Below are positions 51,998-61,622 of a DNA stretch of 64,000 nt, piece by piece; positions within the stretch are counted from its first letter, which is position 1, and each line of letters begins with the position of its first letter. The translations under genes and the position numbers were made by a program. Below the pieces are notes generated by a model, which was not told the origin of the DNA, did not search any database, and saw only the letters and a program-made list of their open reading frames with translations. Source of the DNA: RGZA01 sp041917755 (GTDB lineage: Bacteria > Pseudomonadota > Alphaproteobacteria > UBA9219 > RGZA01); NCBI GenBank assembly GCA_041917755.1, contig JAYRWY010000006.1:1-64000 (forward strand), read 5' to 3'.

Positions 51998-53515
51998 ATG
52001 AGTATGGCTCAAACCAGTAACGAACTTGTTGTATTGCGCCCAAACGCACAGTCCGGTGTGGCTACTGCGCCGCGTCTGCCACCGCATAATCTGGATGCGG
52101 AACAGGCCCTGCTGGCTGCAATTCTGGGTAATAATCTGGCCTATGAAAAAGTCAGCGAGTTTTTGCGCCCCGAGCATTTTTACAATCCCGTATTCGGTAA
52201 AATGTACCAAGCCGCCATCACGTTGATTGAGCGTGGCCAGAAAGCCGATGCAATTACGCTGAAACATTTCTTCGCCAGCGACCCTGAAATCCATCAATTA
52301 GGCGGTGATGATTATTTAGCGCAGCTAACGGGTAGCTATGTCAGCATCATCAACGCAGCCGATTACGGACAGACCATTCATGATTTGCATCTGCGCCGTC
52401 AGCTCATCAATATTGGTACCGACATCGTGACCGATGCGTTTGATGGCGCGGTTGAAACACAAGCCATCGAACAGGTTGAAGAAGCCGAACAAAAACTTTT
52501 CCAATTAGCCACCACCGGCGATACACGCGGCGGCTTTGTTAGCCTTGGCGCCAGTTTGCAAAAAGCCCAAGCCACCTATGAAGCGGCCTATAAGAGCGAT
52601 AGCCATATTACCGGCGTGAGTACGGGCCTGCGTGATCTGGATAACAAGCTGGGCGGATTGCAACGTTCCGATTTAATTATTCTGGCGGGTCGTCCATCGA
52701 TGGGTAAAACCGCATTGGCCACCAACATTGCATTTAATGCCGCCAAACTATTTGCCGAAACCGGCGGGAAGATGGGCGCGGTAACGGGGTTCTTCTCCCT
52801 TGAAATGTCCGCCGAGCAGCTCTCCACCCGTTTGGTGAGTGAATATGCACGCATCCCGTCCAATGATATTCGCCGCGGTCAAATTAAACGTGAAGAATAC
52901 ACCAAGATTGTTGAAAGCATCAAAGAACTGGAACGCATTCCATTATATATCGATGATACGCCTGGTCTTTCGATTGCGGCGCTTCGCACACGTGCACGCC
53001 GTATGAAGCGTTCGGCACATGGCCTTGGCATGATTGTCATCGATTACTTGCAGTTGATGCAGGGCTCCAGCGCCAAAAGCGCGGAAAACCGCGTAAACGA
53101 AGTATCGGAAATTACCCGCGGATTAAAAGCGATTGCCAAGGAACTGGACGTTCCCGTACTTGCCCTATCCCAGCTATCACGCGCGGTTGAAATGCGCGAA
53201 GATAAACGCCCGCAGCTGGCCGATTTGCGTGAGTCAGGCGCGATTGAACAAGATGCCGACGTAGTGATGTTTGTATTCCGCGAAGAATATTACCACGCCC
53301 GCGCCCAGCCCGCGCGCCGCGAAAACGAAAACGATGACAAATTCAACCAACGCTATGCCGATTGGCAGGAACGCGGCGAAAAAATTCACAACATCGCCGA
53401 AGCCATCTTGGCCAAGCAACGTCATGGCCCGATTGGAACGGTTGAGCTTCACTTTGAAGGTGCCTTCACGCGCTTTTCTGATTTGCAACAAATCGGTTCG
53501 GATCATCACGAGTGA
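51998..53515 (+). CDS. dnaB: Replicative DNA helicase DnaB
   Basis: Hexameric 5'-3' helicase at the replication fork. The N-terminal helical domain (about 30-130) starts LPPHNLDAEQALLAAILGNN. The RecA-like domain has Walker A GRPSMGKT (231-238), GMIVIDYLQLM (Walker B) and the Arg-finger region. No intein is present. Length 505. A second ATG two codons in is an alternative start. It is the first gene of dnaB-alr-mlaE-mlaF and carries DnaA boxes upstream. Confidence 0.98.
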   Translation: MSMAQTSNELVVLRPNAQSGVATAPRLPPHNLDAEQALLAAILGNNLAYEKVSEFLRPEHFYNPVFGKMYQAAITLIERGQKADAITLKHFFASDPEIHQLGGDDYLAQLTGSYVSIINAADYGQTIHDLHLRRQLINIGTDIVTDAFDGAVETQAIEQVEEAEQKLFQLATTGDTRGGFVSLGASLQKAQATYEAAYKSDSHITGVSTGLRDLDNKLGGLQRSDLIILAGRPSMGKTALATNIAFNAAKLFAETGGKMGAVTGFFSLEMSAEQLSTRLVSEYARIPSNDIRRGQIKREEYTKIVESIKELERIPLYIDDTPGLSIAALRTRARRMKRSAHGLGMIVIDYLQLMQGSSAKSAENRVNEVSEITRGLKAIAKELDVPVLALSQLSRAVEMREDKRPQLADLRESGAIEQDADVVMFVFREEYYHARAQPARRENENDDKFNQRYADWQERGEKIHNIAEAILAKQRHGPIGTVELHFEGAFTRFSDLQQIGSDHHE

Positions 53516-54627
53516 AGTCAGGCGCCATTGCTACCATTGATTGCCAGGCAGTTGCGGATAATTTCCGCACACTGCAATCCATGTGCGGCCATAGTGAAGT
53601 GGCCGCCACCATTAAGGCTGATGCCTATGGCCTTGGCGCGACACAAATTGCCCACACCTTGGCACAGGCCGGATGCACAACATTTTATGTTGCCCATTAT
53701 AGCGAAGCATTAAACCTGCGCACGCAACACCCCAATGCCACCATTTTTGTGCTGCATGGCATTCCGGTTGGCGCGGAAGTTGATGCACACCACCACGGTA
53801 TTACGCCGATCATCACTGATTTGGGCGCGCTTGAACGGATGCGCAGTGCCGCCCACATTGTTGGCAAGCCCATTTCGGTCAATCTGCATTTGGATACCGG
53901 CATGAACAGAATTGGCTTTTCAGATGCTGAATGGTTTACACTATGCAGCACACCGTCACTTCTGGATGGCATCCATGCCGATTGGGTAATGAGCCATTTT
54001 GCGTGCTCCGATGAACCAGACCACCCCATGAACGAGCATCAGCGGCACAAATTCATTAAGGCTACAAAACAATTTGCGACATCAAAAACTACCCACTCCA
54101 AACTGACTCTGGCAAATTCACATGGCATTTTTTTAGGCAAGCACACCCATTTTGACCAAGTGCGCCCGGGCCGTGCACTGAGTGGAACGAATGGTCTAGC
54201 CGGCCTGAAAAATGCGCTATCGCTGCATGCGCCTATTATTCAATTGCGTTCAATTGACAGTGACGGAACCGTTGGCTACGGTGCAACCCATCATGTTCAA
54301 CAAGGCATGCGGCTTGCTGCTCTGGCATATGGTTATGCCGATGGTCTGCATCGTGCTTTTAGCAATCATGACCATGCGCAAACGCGTCACGTTTATCTTC
54401 ACGGTATCCCCGTGCCCATCATGGGCCGCATATCGATGGATTTAGTGATGGTAGATGTAAGCCTTGTTCCGGAACATCTGGTACATCTTGGCGCGATGGT
54501 TGAAATTGCTGGAACACATCAGAGTATAGACGATTTTGCCGCGCAAATTGGCACCATCGGTTATGAATTGATGACTGGGTTAGGACAGCGTATTGAACGA
54601 CGTTATTTAAATTGTGACATAAAATAA
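53512..54627 (+). CDS. alr: Alanine racemase
   Basis: PLP enzyme that makes D-alanine for peptidoglycan. Lys35 in TIKADAYGLG binds PLP, and the second catalytic residue, Tyr, is in GYGATHH (about 260). The fold-type III barrel and the C-terminal beta domain (MGRISMDLVMVDVS) are complete. Length 371. The start is GTG, overlapping the dnaB stop by 4 bases (GTGA). The alr-after-dnaB arrangement is common in alphaproteobacteria. Confidence 0.97.
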   Translation: MKSGAIATIDCQAVADNFRTLQSMCGHSEVAATIKADAYGLGATQIAHTLAQAGCTTFYVAHYSEALNLRTQHPNATIFVLHGIPVGAEVDAHHHGITPIITDLGALERMRSAAHIVGKPISVNLHLDTGMNRIGFSDAEWFTLCSTPSLLDGIHADWVMSHFACSDEPDHPMNEHQRHKFIKATKQFATSKTTHSKLTLANSHGIFLGKHTHFDQVRPGRALSGTNGLAGLKNALSLHAPIIQLRSIDSDGTVGYGATHHVQQGMRLAALAYGYADGLHRAFSNHDHAQTRHVYLHGIPVPIMGRISMDLVMVDVSLVPEHLVHLGAMVEIAGTHQSIDDFAAQIGTIGYELMTGLGQRIERRYLNCDIK

Positions 54628-54644
54628 GTGTGGTGAAGCAACAG

Positions 54645-55481
54645 ATGAGCCCTGAACAACAACACGAACAGCTGATTGAAATCCGTGATTTATTGAAATC
54701 CAAACTGCTTAATCTGTGCCAGTTACTGGGCGCTTCCTTATTGGGCTTCCTGCAATCAACCGGCGCTTTTGCGCTGTTCACTATCCGCTCGGTTGTGCAT
54801 TGTGTGCGCCCGCCATTTTATCTTTCCCAGTTCATTCGCCAGTTTATTGATATCGGTTATTACTGCTTGCCAGTGGTGGGGCTGACCGCACTGTTCAGCG
54901 GTATGGTGCTAGCGCTGCAAAGCTATTCGGGCTTTTCACGTTTTTCAGCTGAAGGTGCGATTGCCACTGTGGTGGTGTTATCGATGACACGTGAACTTGG
55001 CCCGGTCATGGCCGGCCTTATGGTGGCGGGCCGTATTGGCGCATCTATCGCCGCTGAACTTGGAACCATGCGCGTCACCGAACAGATCGACGCACTTACC
55101 ACCCTTTCCACCAACCCCATCAAATATCTGGTGGTACCCCGCATTGTTGCGGGCACTGTGATGCTCCCTGCCCTCGTGCTCCTTGCTGACATCATCGGTG
55201 TATTCGGCGGATTTTTGGTAAGCGTGTACCGTCTTGATTTCAACGCCGCCAACTACATTGATCAGACATGGCGTTACCTGGAAAACATGGACGTGATTTC
55301 CGGCCTTGTAAAAGCATCGGTGTTCGGATTTATCGTGACATTAATGGGTAGCTATTTCGGATTTAATTCCAAAGGCGGCGCACAAGGTGTGGGCGCGGCA
55401 ACTACCAACGCGGTTGTATCATCCTCCATTCTCATCCTGATCAGCAACTACTTGCTGACGGGCATCTTCTTTGCGAAATAA
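54645..55481 (+). CDS. mlaE: MlaE-family phospholipid ABC transporter permease
   Basis: Inner-membrane permease of the Mla-type lipid transport system, which maintains outer-membrane asymmetry. Family blocks are GLTALFSGMVLALQSYSGF, MTRELGPVMAGLMVAGRIGASIAAELGTMRVTEQIDAL and GYFGFNSKGGAQGVG. Five helices are likely. The open frame goes back to GTG at 54630; I chose the ATG at 54645 (MSPEQQ, 278 aa). No MlaD (MCE domain) gene follows mlaF here, so the substrate-binding partner must be encoded elsewhere. Confidence 0.93.
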   Translation: MSPEQQHEQLIEIRDLLKSKLLNLCQLLGASLLGFLQSTGAFALFTIRSVVHCVRPPFYLSQFIRQFIDIGYYCLPVVGLTALFSGMVLALQSYSGFSRFSAEGAIATVVVLSMTRELGPVMAGLMVAGRIGASIAAELGTMRVTEQIDALTTLSTNPIKYLVVPRIVAGTVMLPALVLLADIIGVFGGFLVSVYRLDFNAANYIDQTWRYLENMDVISGLVKASVFGFIVTLMGSYFGFNSKGGAQGVGAATTNAVVSSSILILISNYLLTGIFFAK

Positions 55482-55485
55482 TGCC

Positions 55486-56268
55486 ATGACTGAAAACAGC
55501 ACAGCAAAAATCGAACTTAAAAATGTCCGTAAAGCCTTCGGCCCAAAAAAGGTTTTAAATGGCGTCGATATCTCGGTTGAAAAAGGCCAATCGCTGGTAG
55601 TGATTGGCGGTTCAGGAACGGGTAAATCCGTGATGCTGAAATCCATTCTTGGGATTATCGAAGCGGATAGTGGCTCCATCAAAATTGATGGCAATGAAAC
55701 TCGCGGCCTGACAGGCCGCAAGCGCGATGTATTGCTGGATGAATTCGGCATGTTGTTCCAAGGCTCCGCCCTGTTTGACAGTTTGCCAGTATGGAAGAAC
55801 GTCGCCTTCAAATTGATGCACGCGCACAAAATGGATGCCAAAAAGGCCAAAGAGATTGCCATTGATAAATTATCGCAGGTTGGCCTGTCAGCAGATGTGG
55901 CAGAATTATTCCCGGCTGAATTATCAGGCGGTATGCAAAAACGCGTGTCACTTGCCCGTGCGATTGCCGCAGATCCAAAAATCATTTTCTTTGATGAACC
56001 CACCACCGGCCTTGACCCTATTATGGCCGACGTCATTAACGATCTGATTTTAAAGTGCGTGCACAAACTTGGCGCGACTGCCATTTCGATTACGCATGAC
56101 ATGGCCAGCGCGCGCAAAATTGCCGACAAGATTGCCATGATTTATCAGGGCCAGATTATCTGGCACGGCAAAAAGGAAGACATTGATCATTCGGGCAATC
56201 CGTATGTTGATCAATTCATCCATGGCCGCGCGGAAGGCCCCATTCAAATGCAGATTTTGAAGGCTTAA
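55486..56268 (+). CDS. mlaF: MlaF-family ABC transporter ATP-binding protein
   Basis: Cytoplasmic ATPase partner of MlaE. Walker A is GGSGTGKS (about 37-44), the ABC signature LSGGMQKR, Walker B and switch IIFFDEPTTGLDP, and the H-loop ITHDM. The start at 55486 (MTENSTAKIEL, 260 aa) was preferred over an in-frame TTG inside mlaE. It starts 4 bases after the mlaE stop. Its stop overlaps the convergent argE stop by 4 bases. Confidence 0.94.
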   Translation: MTENSTAKIELKNVRKAFGPKKVLNGVDISVEKGQSLVVIGGSGTGKSVMLKSILGIIEADSGSIKIDGNETRGLTGRKRDVLLDEFGMLFQGSALFDSLPVWKNVAFKLMHAHKMDAKKAKEIAIDKLSQVGLSADVAELFPAELSGGMQKRVSLARAIAADPKIIFFDEPTTGLDPIMADVINDLILKCVHKLGATAISITHDMASARKIADKIAMIYQGQIIWHGKKEDIDHSGNPYVDQFIHGRAEGPIQMQILKA

Positions 56269-57485
56269 GGCGCTGGCGCAGGTGTTGGCTTGGTCACGTA
56301 ATCCGTGATACGGCGCAATGTACCCATCAATCTATCCAATTGTTCGCGGGCGATGGTTTCGTTGGGCTGATGCGCGTCTTTGATATTTCCCGGGCCAAGC
56401 ACCACGGTATTTTTAAATCCTGCATCCCAGAACCGCGCCGCTTCGCATACATAGGGTACGGTGATGGTGTTCATATTATCTGCAAACTCGCAGGCTAATT
56501 TGATGGCGGCATCATCGGTGCATTTGAAGCCGGGATTCATTAATTCCACGCGAATATCAATGCTTGCCTTGGCAGTTCTATCATCTGCGCGAAATGCGTC
56601 TAATACCTCTTGCGCTTTGCCATCCATATAGGCTTTGAGGTGCTGCGGGTTAGTGCCGGGCTTGCCTCGAAAATCATAATGCTTAAGTGATGCAGCGGGC
56701 AAAACATTATTGGTTAGTGCTTCTTGCACGCCGGTGGATGACAAGCTGGCTTTACCCAATACGTCATCACCAAATACCGCACCAATATCATGGCGGGCCT
56801 CGATAATTTTTGCATGAAACAAGGTTGCGATATCGCTGGCGCTGGTTACATCGGCTTGCTGATAGGTTGCGGCATGGCCGCCGGTTGCACTTGCCTCCAC
56901 CCATGCTCTGGCGCGGGCATTATGCGCAACTGCCACCTGCATTTCGGTTGGTTCACCCACAATGCATAAGTCGGGGTTGATGTTGCGCGCGTTTAAATCC
57001 GCAATGGCAGAAATAACACCCTTGCAGCCGATTTCTTCATCATAGGAAAACACCATGTAGATCGGCTTGGTTAGCTTGCCCTGCTGTGCCATCTGCGACC
57101 ATAACTTGGCCTGCGATAACACACAGGCAACAAACCCCTTCATGTCGGTTGCACCGCGCCCGCGTAATTTGCCATCCGCCAATTCCGTGAGTTCAAACGG
57201 ATTGCCATCCCATTCTTGTCCATCCACCGGTACCACATCGGTATGCCCGGAAAATAAAATACCGCCCGGCGCATCGTTGCCAATTTGCGCAATCAGATTT
57301 GCTTTATCTTCGATTGGGTCACGCACAAGCCATGTTTTAATGCCATGGCATGTTTCCAATTTTGCCTGAATGTAATCATTGATGGGGCGATTGGAATTCC
57401 GGCTGGTGGTATCAAACGCAACAAGGTCACGTAAAATTTCAATCGGGTCAAAGGCACGGTTATCGTTTGCTCGAACGGCGGTCAT
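56265..57485 (-). CDS. argE: Acetylornithine deacetylase (M20 family)
   Basis: Zinc-dependent deacetylase, N-acetylornithine to ornithine, in arginine synthesis. M20 signatures are LFSGHTDVVPVDGQEW (His ligand plus Asp) and RGATDMKGFVACVL (bridging Asp), and later SYDEEIGCKG (catalytic and ligand Glu) and VGEPTEMQ. Length 406. A related desuccinylase (DapE) is a possible alternative, but the motifs and length fit ArgE better. It is the only minus-strand gene in the dnaB-purF stretch, so it interrupts that cluster. Confidence 0.9.
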   Translation of the reverse strand: MTAVRANDNRAFDPIEILRDLVAFDTTSRNSNRPINDYIQAKLETCHGIKTWLVRDPIEDKANLIAQIGNDAPGGILFSGHTDVVPVDGQEWDGNPFELTELADGKLRGRGATDMKGFVACVLSQAKLWSQMAQQGKLTKPIYMVFSYDEEIGCKGVISAIADLNARNINPDLCIVGEPTEMQVAVAHNARARAWVEASATGGHAATYQQADVTSASDIATLFHAKIIEARHDIGAVFGDDVLGKASLSSTGVQEALTNNVLPAASLKHYDFRGKPGTNPQHLKAYMDGKAQEVLDAFRADDRTAKASIDIRVELMNPGFKCTDDAAIKLACEFADNMNTITVPYVCEAARFWDAGFKNTVVLGPGNIKDAHQPNETIAREQLDRLMGTLRRITDYVTKPTPAPAP

Positions 57486-57691
57486 ACTTATCTCTGGCTA
57501 AATGGCTTTGAATATCAGATGGGCAATATCAGGTACGATGGTATTGACCACCACATAACTGGGCAATGCCGCATTTACTTTCGGCCAAACATGGCTTGAA
57601 AACTGGGGAAAACTGCTTATTTCCGTTGAAATAGCATGGCGGGTTGTTACTCTACCCTCCATTATTCCTTTAGTTCTCGAGACACCCGATC

Positions 57692-57862
57692 ATGACCGAT
57701 ATCAAAACCAAATGCGTTGAACAGCTGCAAGATGTGCTTTCCTCTGTTGAAAAAGCGATGAAGGACATTCAGGCCGGAAATTACGATGATGCGGCACGCG
57801 TTCTGGAAGAGCTGAAATCAGGTTATCAAGAAGCCAAGCAAGAACAGCAAAAAGCGTCGTAG
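57692..57862 (+). CDS. Small helical protein, 56 aa
   Basis: This short frame starts ATG at 57692 and ends TAG at 57860-57862. The product (MTDIKTKCVEQLQDVLSS at the start) is almost entirely helical, with a heptad-like spacing of Val/Leu/Ala, and Lys/Gln/Glu-rich at the end. The codons look normal for this genome. A ribosome-binding site is weak. It lies 80 bases before radA. I do not recognise a family. Confidence 0.55.
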   Translation: MTDIKTKCVEQLQDVLSSVEKAMKDIQAGNYDDAARVLEELKSGYQEAKQEQQKAS

Positions 57863-57941
57863 GCCGCTTATAAATCCGCTTGCAAATCGCCCCTAGATAG
57901 ACTAGAACATAAAGTGAACATCCTGTCCGGAGCGTAACTTT

Positions 57942-59360
57942 ATGGCCAAAAACTCCAATATCTATGTCTGCCAAAGCTGCGGCGGGGTATCGCCCAAATG
58001 GGCAGGCAAATGTGATGCATGCGGCGGGTGGAATACCTTGGTGGAAGAAACCGCCAGTGTCGGCCCCAGCAAAAGTTTAGCCGGCAAAAATTCCAGCGGT
58101 AAAAAATCAAAAGGCGTGGATTTTGTAAGTTTGCAGGGCACCTCTGCCCCGCTGCCCCGCCGCGTGAGCGAGATTGGCGAATTTGACCGTGTGTGTGGCG
58201 GCGGGTTAGTTCCGGGCTCGGCCGTTCTTGTGGGTGGCGATCCTGGAATTGGAAAATCCACCCTGCTTCTTCAAGCGCTTTCCAAACTTTCACAAAAATA
58301 TAATTGCGCATATGTGTCCGGAGAAGAGTCGATTGACCAAATTCGCCTGCGTGCGTCACGCCTTGGCCTTGGCGATGCCAAGCTTCACCTTGCGGCCAGT
58401 AATCATGTGCGCGATATCGTGGCCACATTAAACGCGCATGATGCGCCCGATGTAATTGTGATTGATTCCATTCAAACCATGTTCACCGATGTATTGGACA
58501 GCGCACCTGGCACGGTGGCGCAGGTACGCCTATCCTCCCAAGAGCTGATAAATGCAGCAAAAAAGCATGGTAGCGTGCTGTTACTGGTGGGGCATGTGAC
58601 GAAGGAAGGCACGCTGGCGGGGCCACGCGTGTTGGAACACATGGTGGATACTGTGTTGTATTTTGAAGGGGAACGCACCCATCAATTCCGCATTTTGCGC
58701 GCGGTGAAAAACCGCTTTGGTGCAACCGATGAAATCGGCGTCTTTGAAATGAGCCATCTGGGATTACAGGAAGTCGTCAACCCATCTGCCCTATTCCTCG
58801 CCAACCGTTCGATGGAGGCAACTGGAACAGCCGTGTTTGCCGGAATGGAAGGCACACGCCCGATGTTGATTGAAATTCAGGCCCTCGTTGCACCATCGGC
58901 CCTTGGTACGCCGCGCCGCGCCAGTGTGGGATGGGATAATGCCCGTCTTGCCATGCTGTTGGCCGTATTGGAAACGCGCGCCGGCGTGGGCATTGGCCCG
59001 AACGATGTGTATTTGAATGTGGCGGGTGGCATGCGCGTTACAGAACCAGCCGCCGATTTGGCCGTGGCAGCAGCGTTGATGTCGTCTCTTTCCGATGAAC
59101 CGGTACCAGAAGATGCCGTGATGTTCGGGGAGGTTGGCCTATCGGGTGAGATCCGCCCCGTTGCCATGATTGAACAGCGGCTTAAGGAAGCCGCCAAACT
59201 GGGCTTTAAACGGGCCATCATCCCCACCCTGCAGGAAGGCAAACATATGCCATCCCATGGGTTAAGGCTTACCCACATTCGTCATGTAAGCGAATTGAGG
59301 GCTCTTTTCGGCCAAATGCCGCAACGTCTGGCCAGTGATAAAAAACGCGCTGCTGGTTAG
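57942..59360 (+). CDS. radA: DNA repair protein RadA (Sms)
   Basis: RecA-related ATPase that promotes branch migration in recombination repair. The N-terminal zinc finger has C10, C13, C24 and C27. Walker A is GGDPGIGKST (98-107), the RadA-specific KNRFG motif is in AVKNRFGATDE, and the C-terminal Lon-protease-like domain (about 310-455, VGIGPNDVYLNVAGGMRV, GLSGEIRPV) is present. Length 472. Confidence 0.98.
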   Translation: MAKNSNIYVCQSCGGVSPKWAGKCDACGGWNTLVEETASVGPSKSLAGKNSSGKKSKGVDFVSLQGTSAPLPRRVSEIGEFDRVCGGGLVPGSAVLVGGDPGIGKSTLLLQALSKLSQKYNCAYVSGEESIDQIRLRASRLGLGDAKLHLAASNHVRDIVATLNAHDAPDVIVIDSIQTMFTDVLDSAPGTVAQVRLSSQELINAAKKHGSVLLLVGHVTKEGTLAGPRVLEHMVDTVLYFEGERTHQFRILRAVKNRFGATDEIGVFEMSHLGLQEVVNPSALFLANRSMEATGTAVFAGMEGTRPMLIEIQALVAPSALGTPRRASVGWDNARLAMLLAVLETRAGVGIGPNDVYLNVAGGMRVTEPAADLAVAAALMSSLSDEPVPEDAVMFGEVGLSGEIRPVAMIEQRLKEAAKLGFKRAIIPTLQEGKHMPSHGLRLTHIRHVSELRALFGQMPQRLASDKKRAAG

Positions 59361-59493
59361 TATTTTTGAAGAAAAAAACCTTATCCCGCACTATATAGTT
59401 TCAAGCCCTTGCGCTATCATGCGCCGCTCAGTAAGAAGTACCCATCCCTGAGTAGTGTTAACGCCATTCTTGTGCTGAAAGAGTTTCGTGGCC

Positions 59494-60141
59494 ATGCCAA
59501 ATACCGCTGTCGATATTATCGTCATCATCGTTATTCTCCTTTCCGCAGTTTTGGCATTTGTGCGCGGATTTACCCGCGAATTTTTATCCCTTGTCACTTG
59601 GACGCTCGCTGCATTTCTTGGCTTTAAAGAATATCCTGTGGTTGCGCCTTATCTGGAAGAATACATCAAGCAACCGCCGCTTCGTGATTTTGCAGCAGGG
59701 CTTGTCGTATTTGCAGCCGTATTGCTTATCCTCATTCCTCTCAGCATCTATATCCGCAGCTTCATCAAGGGTGAACACATCACTTCAGTTGATCGTTCCT
59801 TTGGGTTTATCTATGGCGCGGCACGTGGCTACGCCTTGATTTCCATCGTCTATCTGATTGTGTCGTGGTTATTGCCCGAAGAAAAACAACCTGTATGGCT
59901 GAAAGAAGCCAATACAAAGCCTGCGCTTGCCTATGGCGCGGAACTGGTCAAGGAAGTAATCCCGCAAGAACAGCGCGATTTAATGGAAAAGAAGGCCAAA
60001 GCCACCGACGAATCAGGAGAGCCTGTGACGGTACCTTTGAGCGATCCATCGGCTGAAAGCGAAGCAGCCCCCAGCGGTGAAAAACGTCCTGATATTTTAC
60101 AGCACATTCTTGATGGCGTGAAAGGCACACCGAAAAAATGA
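59494..60141 (+). CDS. cvpA: CvpA family membrane protein
   Basis: Inner-membrane protein whose homologue is needed for colicin V production in E. coli and purF expression; the biochemical role is unclear. Four hydrophobic segments are seen in the first 130 residues (VDIIVIIVILLSAVLAFVRG and following). A soluble acidic tail of about 80 residues (about 137-215) contains Glu/Ala/Pro-rich stretches. I chose the ATG at 59494, with a GTG two codons earlier as alternative. Its stop overlaps the purF ATG by 4 bases, as in many proteobacteria. Confidence 0.92.
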   Translation: MPNTAVDIIVIIVILLSAVLAFVRGFTREFLSLVTWTLAAFLGFKEYPVVAPYLEEYIKQPPLRDFAAGLVVFAAVLLILIPLSIYIRSFIKGEHITSVDRSFGFIYGAARGYALISIVYLIVSWLLPEEKQPVWLKEANTKPALAYGAELVKEVIPQEQRDLMEKKAKATDESGEPVTVPLSDPSAESEAAPSGEKRPDILQHILDGVKGTPKK

Positions 60142-61622
60142 CCACCTGTCCTCACACAGCCATGTTGAACACCTCGCCATTTGATGATGACCGTTTGCAT
60201 GAATACTGCGGCGTGTTTGCTGTGTACAACCACAAAGACGCATCGGCGCTAACCGCACTTGGCCTTCACGCTCTGCAACATCGTGGCCAAGAAGCCGCCG
60301 GTATCGTGACCTATGACGGCGAACATTTTCATGCGCATCATGCATTGGGCCATGTTGGCAAAAACTTTAATAAGGAAGGCGTCATTCGCCGACTGATGGG
60401 CCACATGGCAATCGGCCATAACCGTTATGCCACCACGGGTGAAACGGCATTGCGCAATGTACAACCCTTCTTTGCTGATTTCGAATTCGGCGGCTTTGCG
60501 CTTGCACATAACGGTAACCTCACCAACGCCTACTCACTGCGCAAGGATTTAATTAAACGCGGTAGCTTGTTCCACTCGACGACCGATACCGAAGTTGTCA
60601 TTCATTTGATGGCGCAATCGGCGCAGCAAACACCGGTTGATCGTCTGATTGATGCGGTCAAACATATCGAAGGTGCCTACTCGCTTGTGTGTCTTTCCCC
60701 TGACAGCATTATGGGCGTGCGTGATCCGCTGGGTCTTCGCCCGCTCGTGCTTGGTAAATTGGGCGACACCCATGTCCTGGCCAGCGAAACCTGTGCACTG
60801 GACATTATTGGCGCAGATTTCATTCGCGATATTGAAGCCGGCGAACTGGTTATCATCAATGAACAGGGTGTAACTAGCTATCATCCGTTCGAGAAAAAAG
60901 GATCGCGCTTCTGCGTATTCGAATACATCTATTTCGCCCGCCCCGACAGCTTCATGCAGGGCCATTCGGTTTACGAGGTACGTAAACGCATTGGTATGGA
61001 ATTGGCGCGTGAATGCGCCGCCGACGCTGATCTGGTTGTACCCGTTCCCGATAGCGGTGTACCCGCCGCCATTGGTTATGCCGCACAAAGCGGTTTGCCA
61101 TTTGAATTGGGCATCATCCGCAACCACTATGTGGGCCGCACCTTCATTGAACCAACCGACCATATCCGCCATTTGGGCGTACGCCTGAAACACAATGCCA
61201 ACCGTGCGATGTTGGATGGTAAGCGCGTGATTTTGATTGATGACTCGATTGTACGTGGCACCACCTCCACCAAGATTGTGGAAATGGTACGCCAAGCGGG
61301 TGCAAAGGAAGTGCATATGCGCATTTCATCTCCGCCAACCAAATTCAGTTGTTTCTATGGCATCGATACGCCGGAAAAAGAAAAATTGATGGCACATAAA
61401 TACAGCGTGGATGAAATGGCCAAGCTGATTGGCGCAGACAGCCTTGCATTCATTTCACTGGATGGCCTGTACCGTGCTGTCGGCGAGAAAAAGCGCGACA
61501 ACGACAAGCCAAGCTATTGCGACGCATGTTTCAGTGGTGAATATCCGACCGTACTGACGGATTTAAACAGCCGTTTGGACGAACAACAACTGTCGTTCCT
61601 TAATTCAGCTGCCGCTGAATAG
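60138..61622 (+). CDS. purF: Amidophosphoribosyltransferase
   Basis: First committed step of purine synthesis: PRPP + glutamine to phosphoribosylamine. After a propeptide-like N-terminus of 23 residues comes the catalytic Cys24 in EYCGVFAVY, preceded by Glu-Tyr as in proteins where the propeptide is cleaved. The amidotransferase domain is followed by the PRPP-binding domain with VILIDDSIVRGTTS (about 368-381). A CxxC in the Cys-rich tail (SYCDACFSGEYP) suits the iron-sulfur-containing PurF class. Length 494. It overlaps the convergent gene on the other strand by 23 bases. Confidence 0.97.
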   Translation: MTTCPHTAMLNTSPFDDDRLHEYCGVFAVYNHKDASALTALGLHALQHRGQEAAGIVTYDGEHFHAHHALGHVGKNFNKEGVIRRLMGHMAIGHNRYATTGETALRNVQPFFADFEFGGFALAHNGNLTNAYSLRKDLIKRGSLFHSTTDTEVVIHLMAQSAQQTPVDRLIDAVKHIEGAYSLVCLSPDSIMGVRDPLGLRPLVLGKLGDTHVLASETCALDIIGADFIRDIEAGELVIINEQGVTSYHPFEKKGSRFCVFEYIYFARPDSFMQGHSVYEVRKRIGMELARECAADADLVVPVPDSGVPAAIGYAAQSGLPFELGIIRNHYVGRTFIEPTDHIRHLGVRLKHNANRAMLDGKRVILIDDSIVRGTTSTKIVEMVRQAGAKEVHMRISSPPTKFSCFYGIDTPEKEKLMAHKYSVDEMAKLIGADSLAFISLDGLYRAVGEKKRDNDKPSYCDACFSGEYPTVLTDLNSRLDEQQLSFLNSAAAE

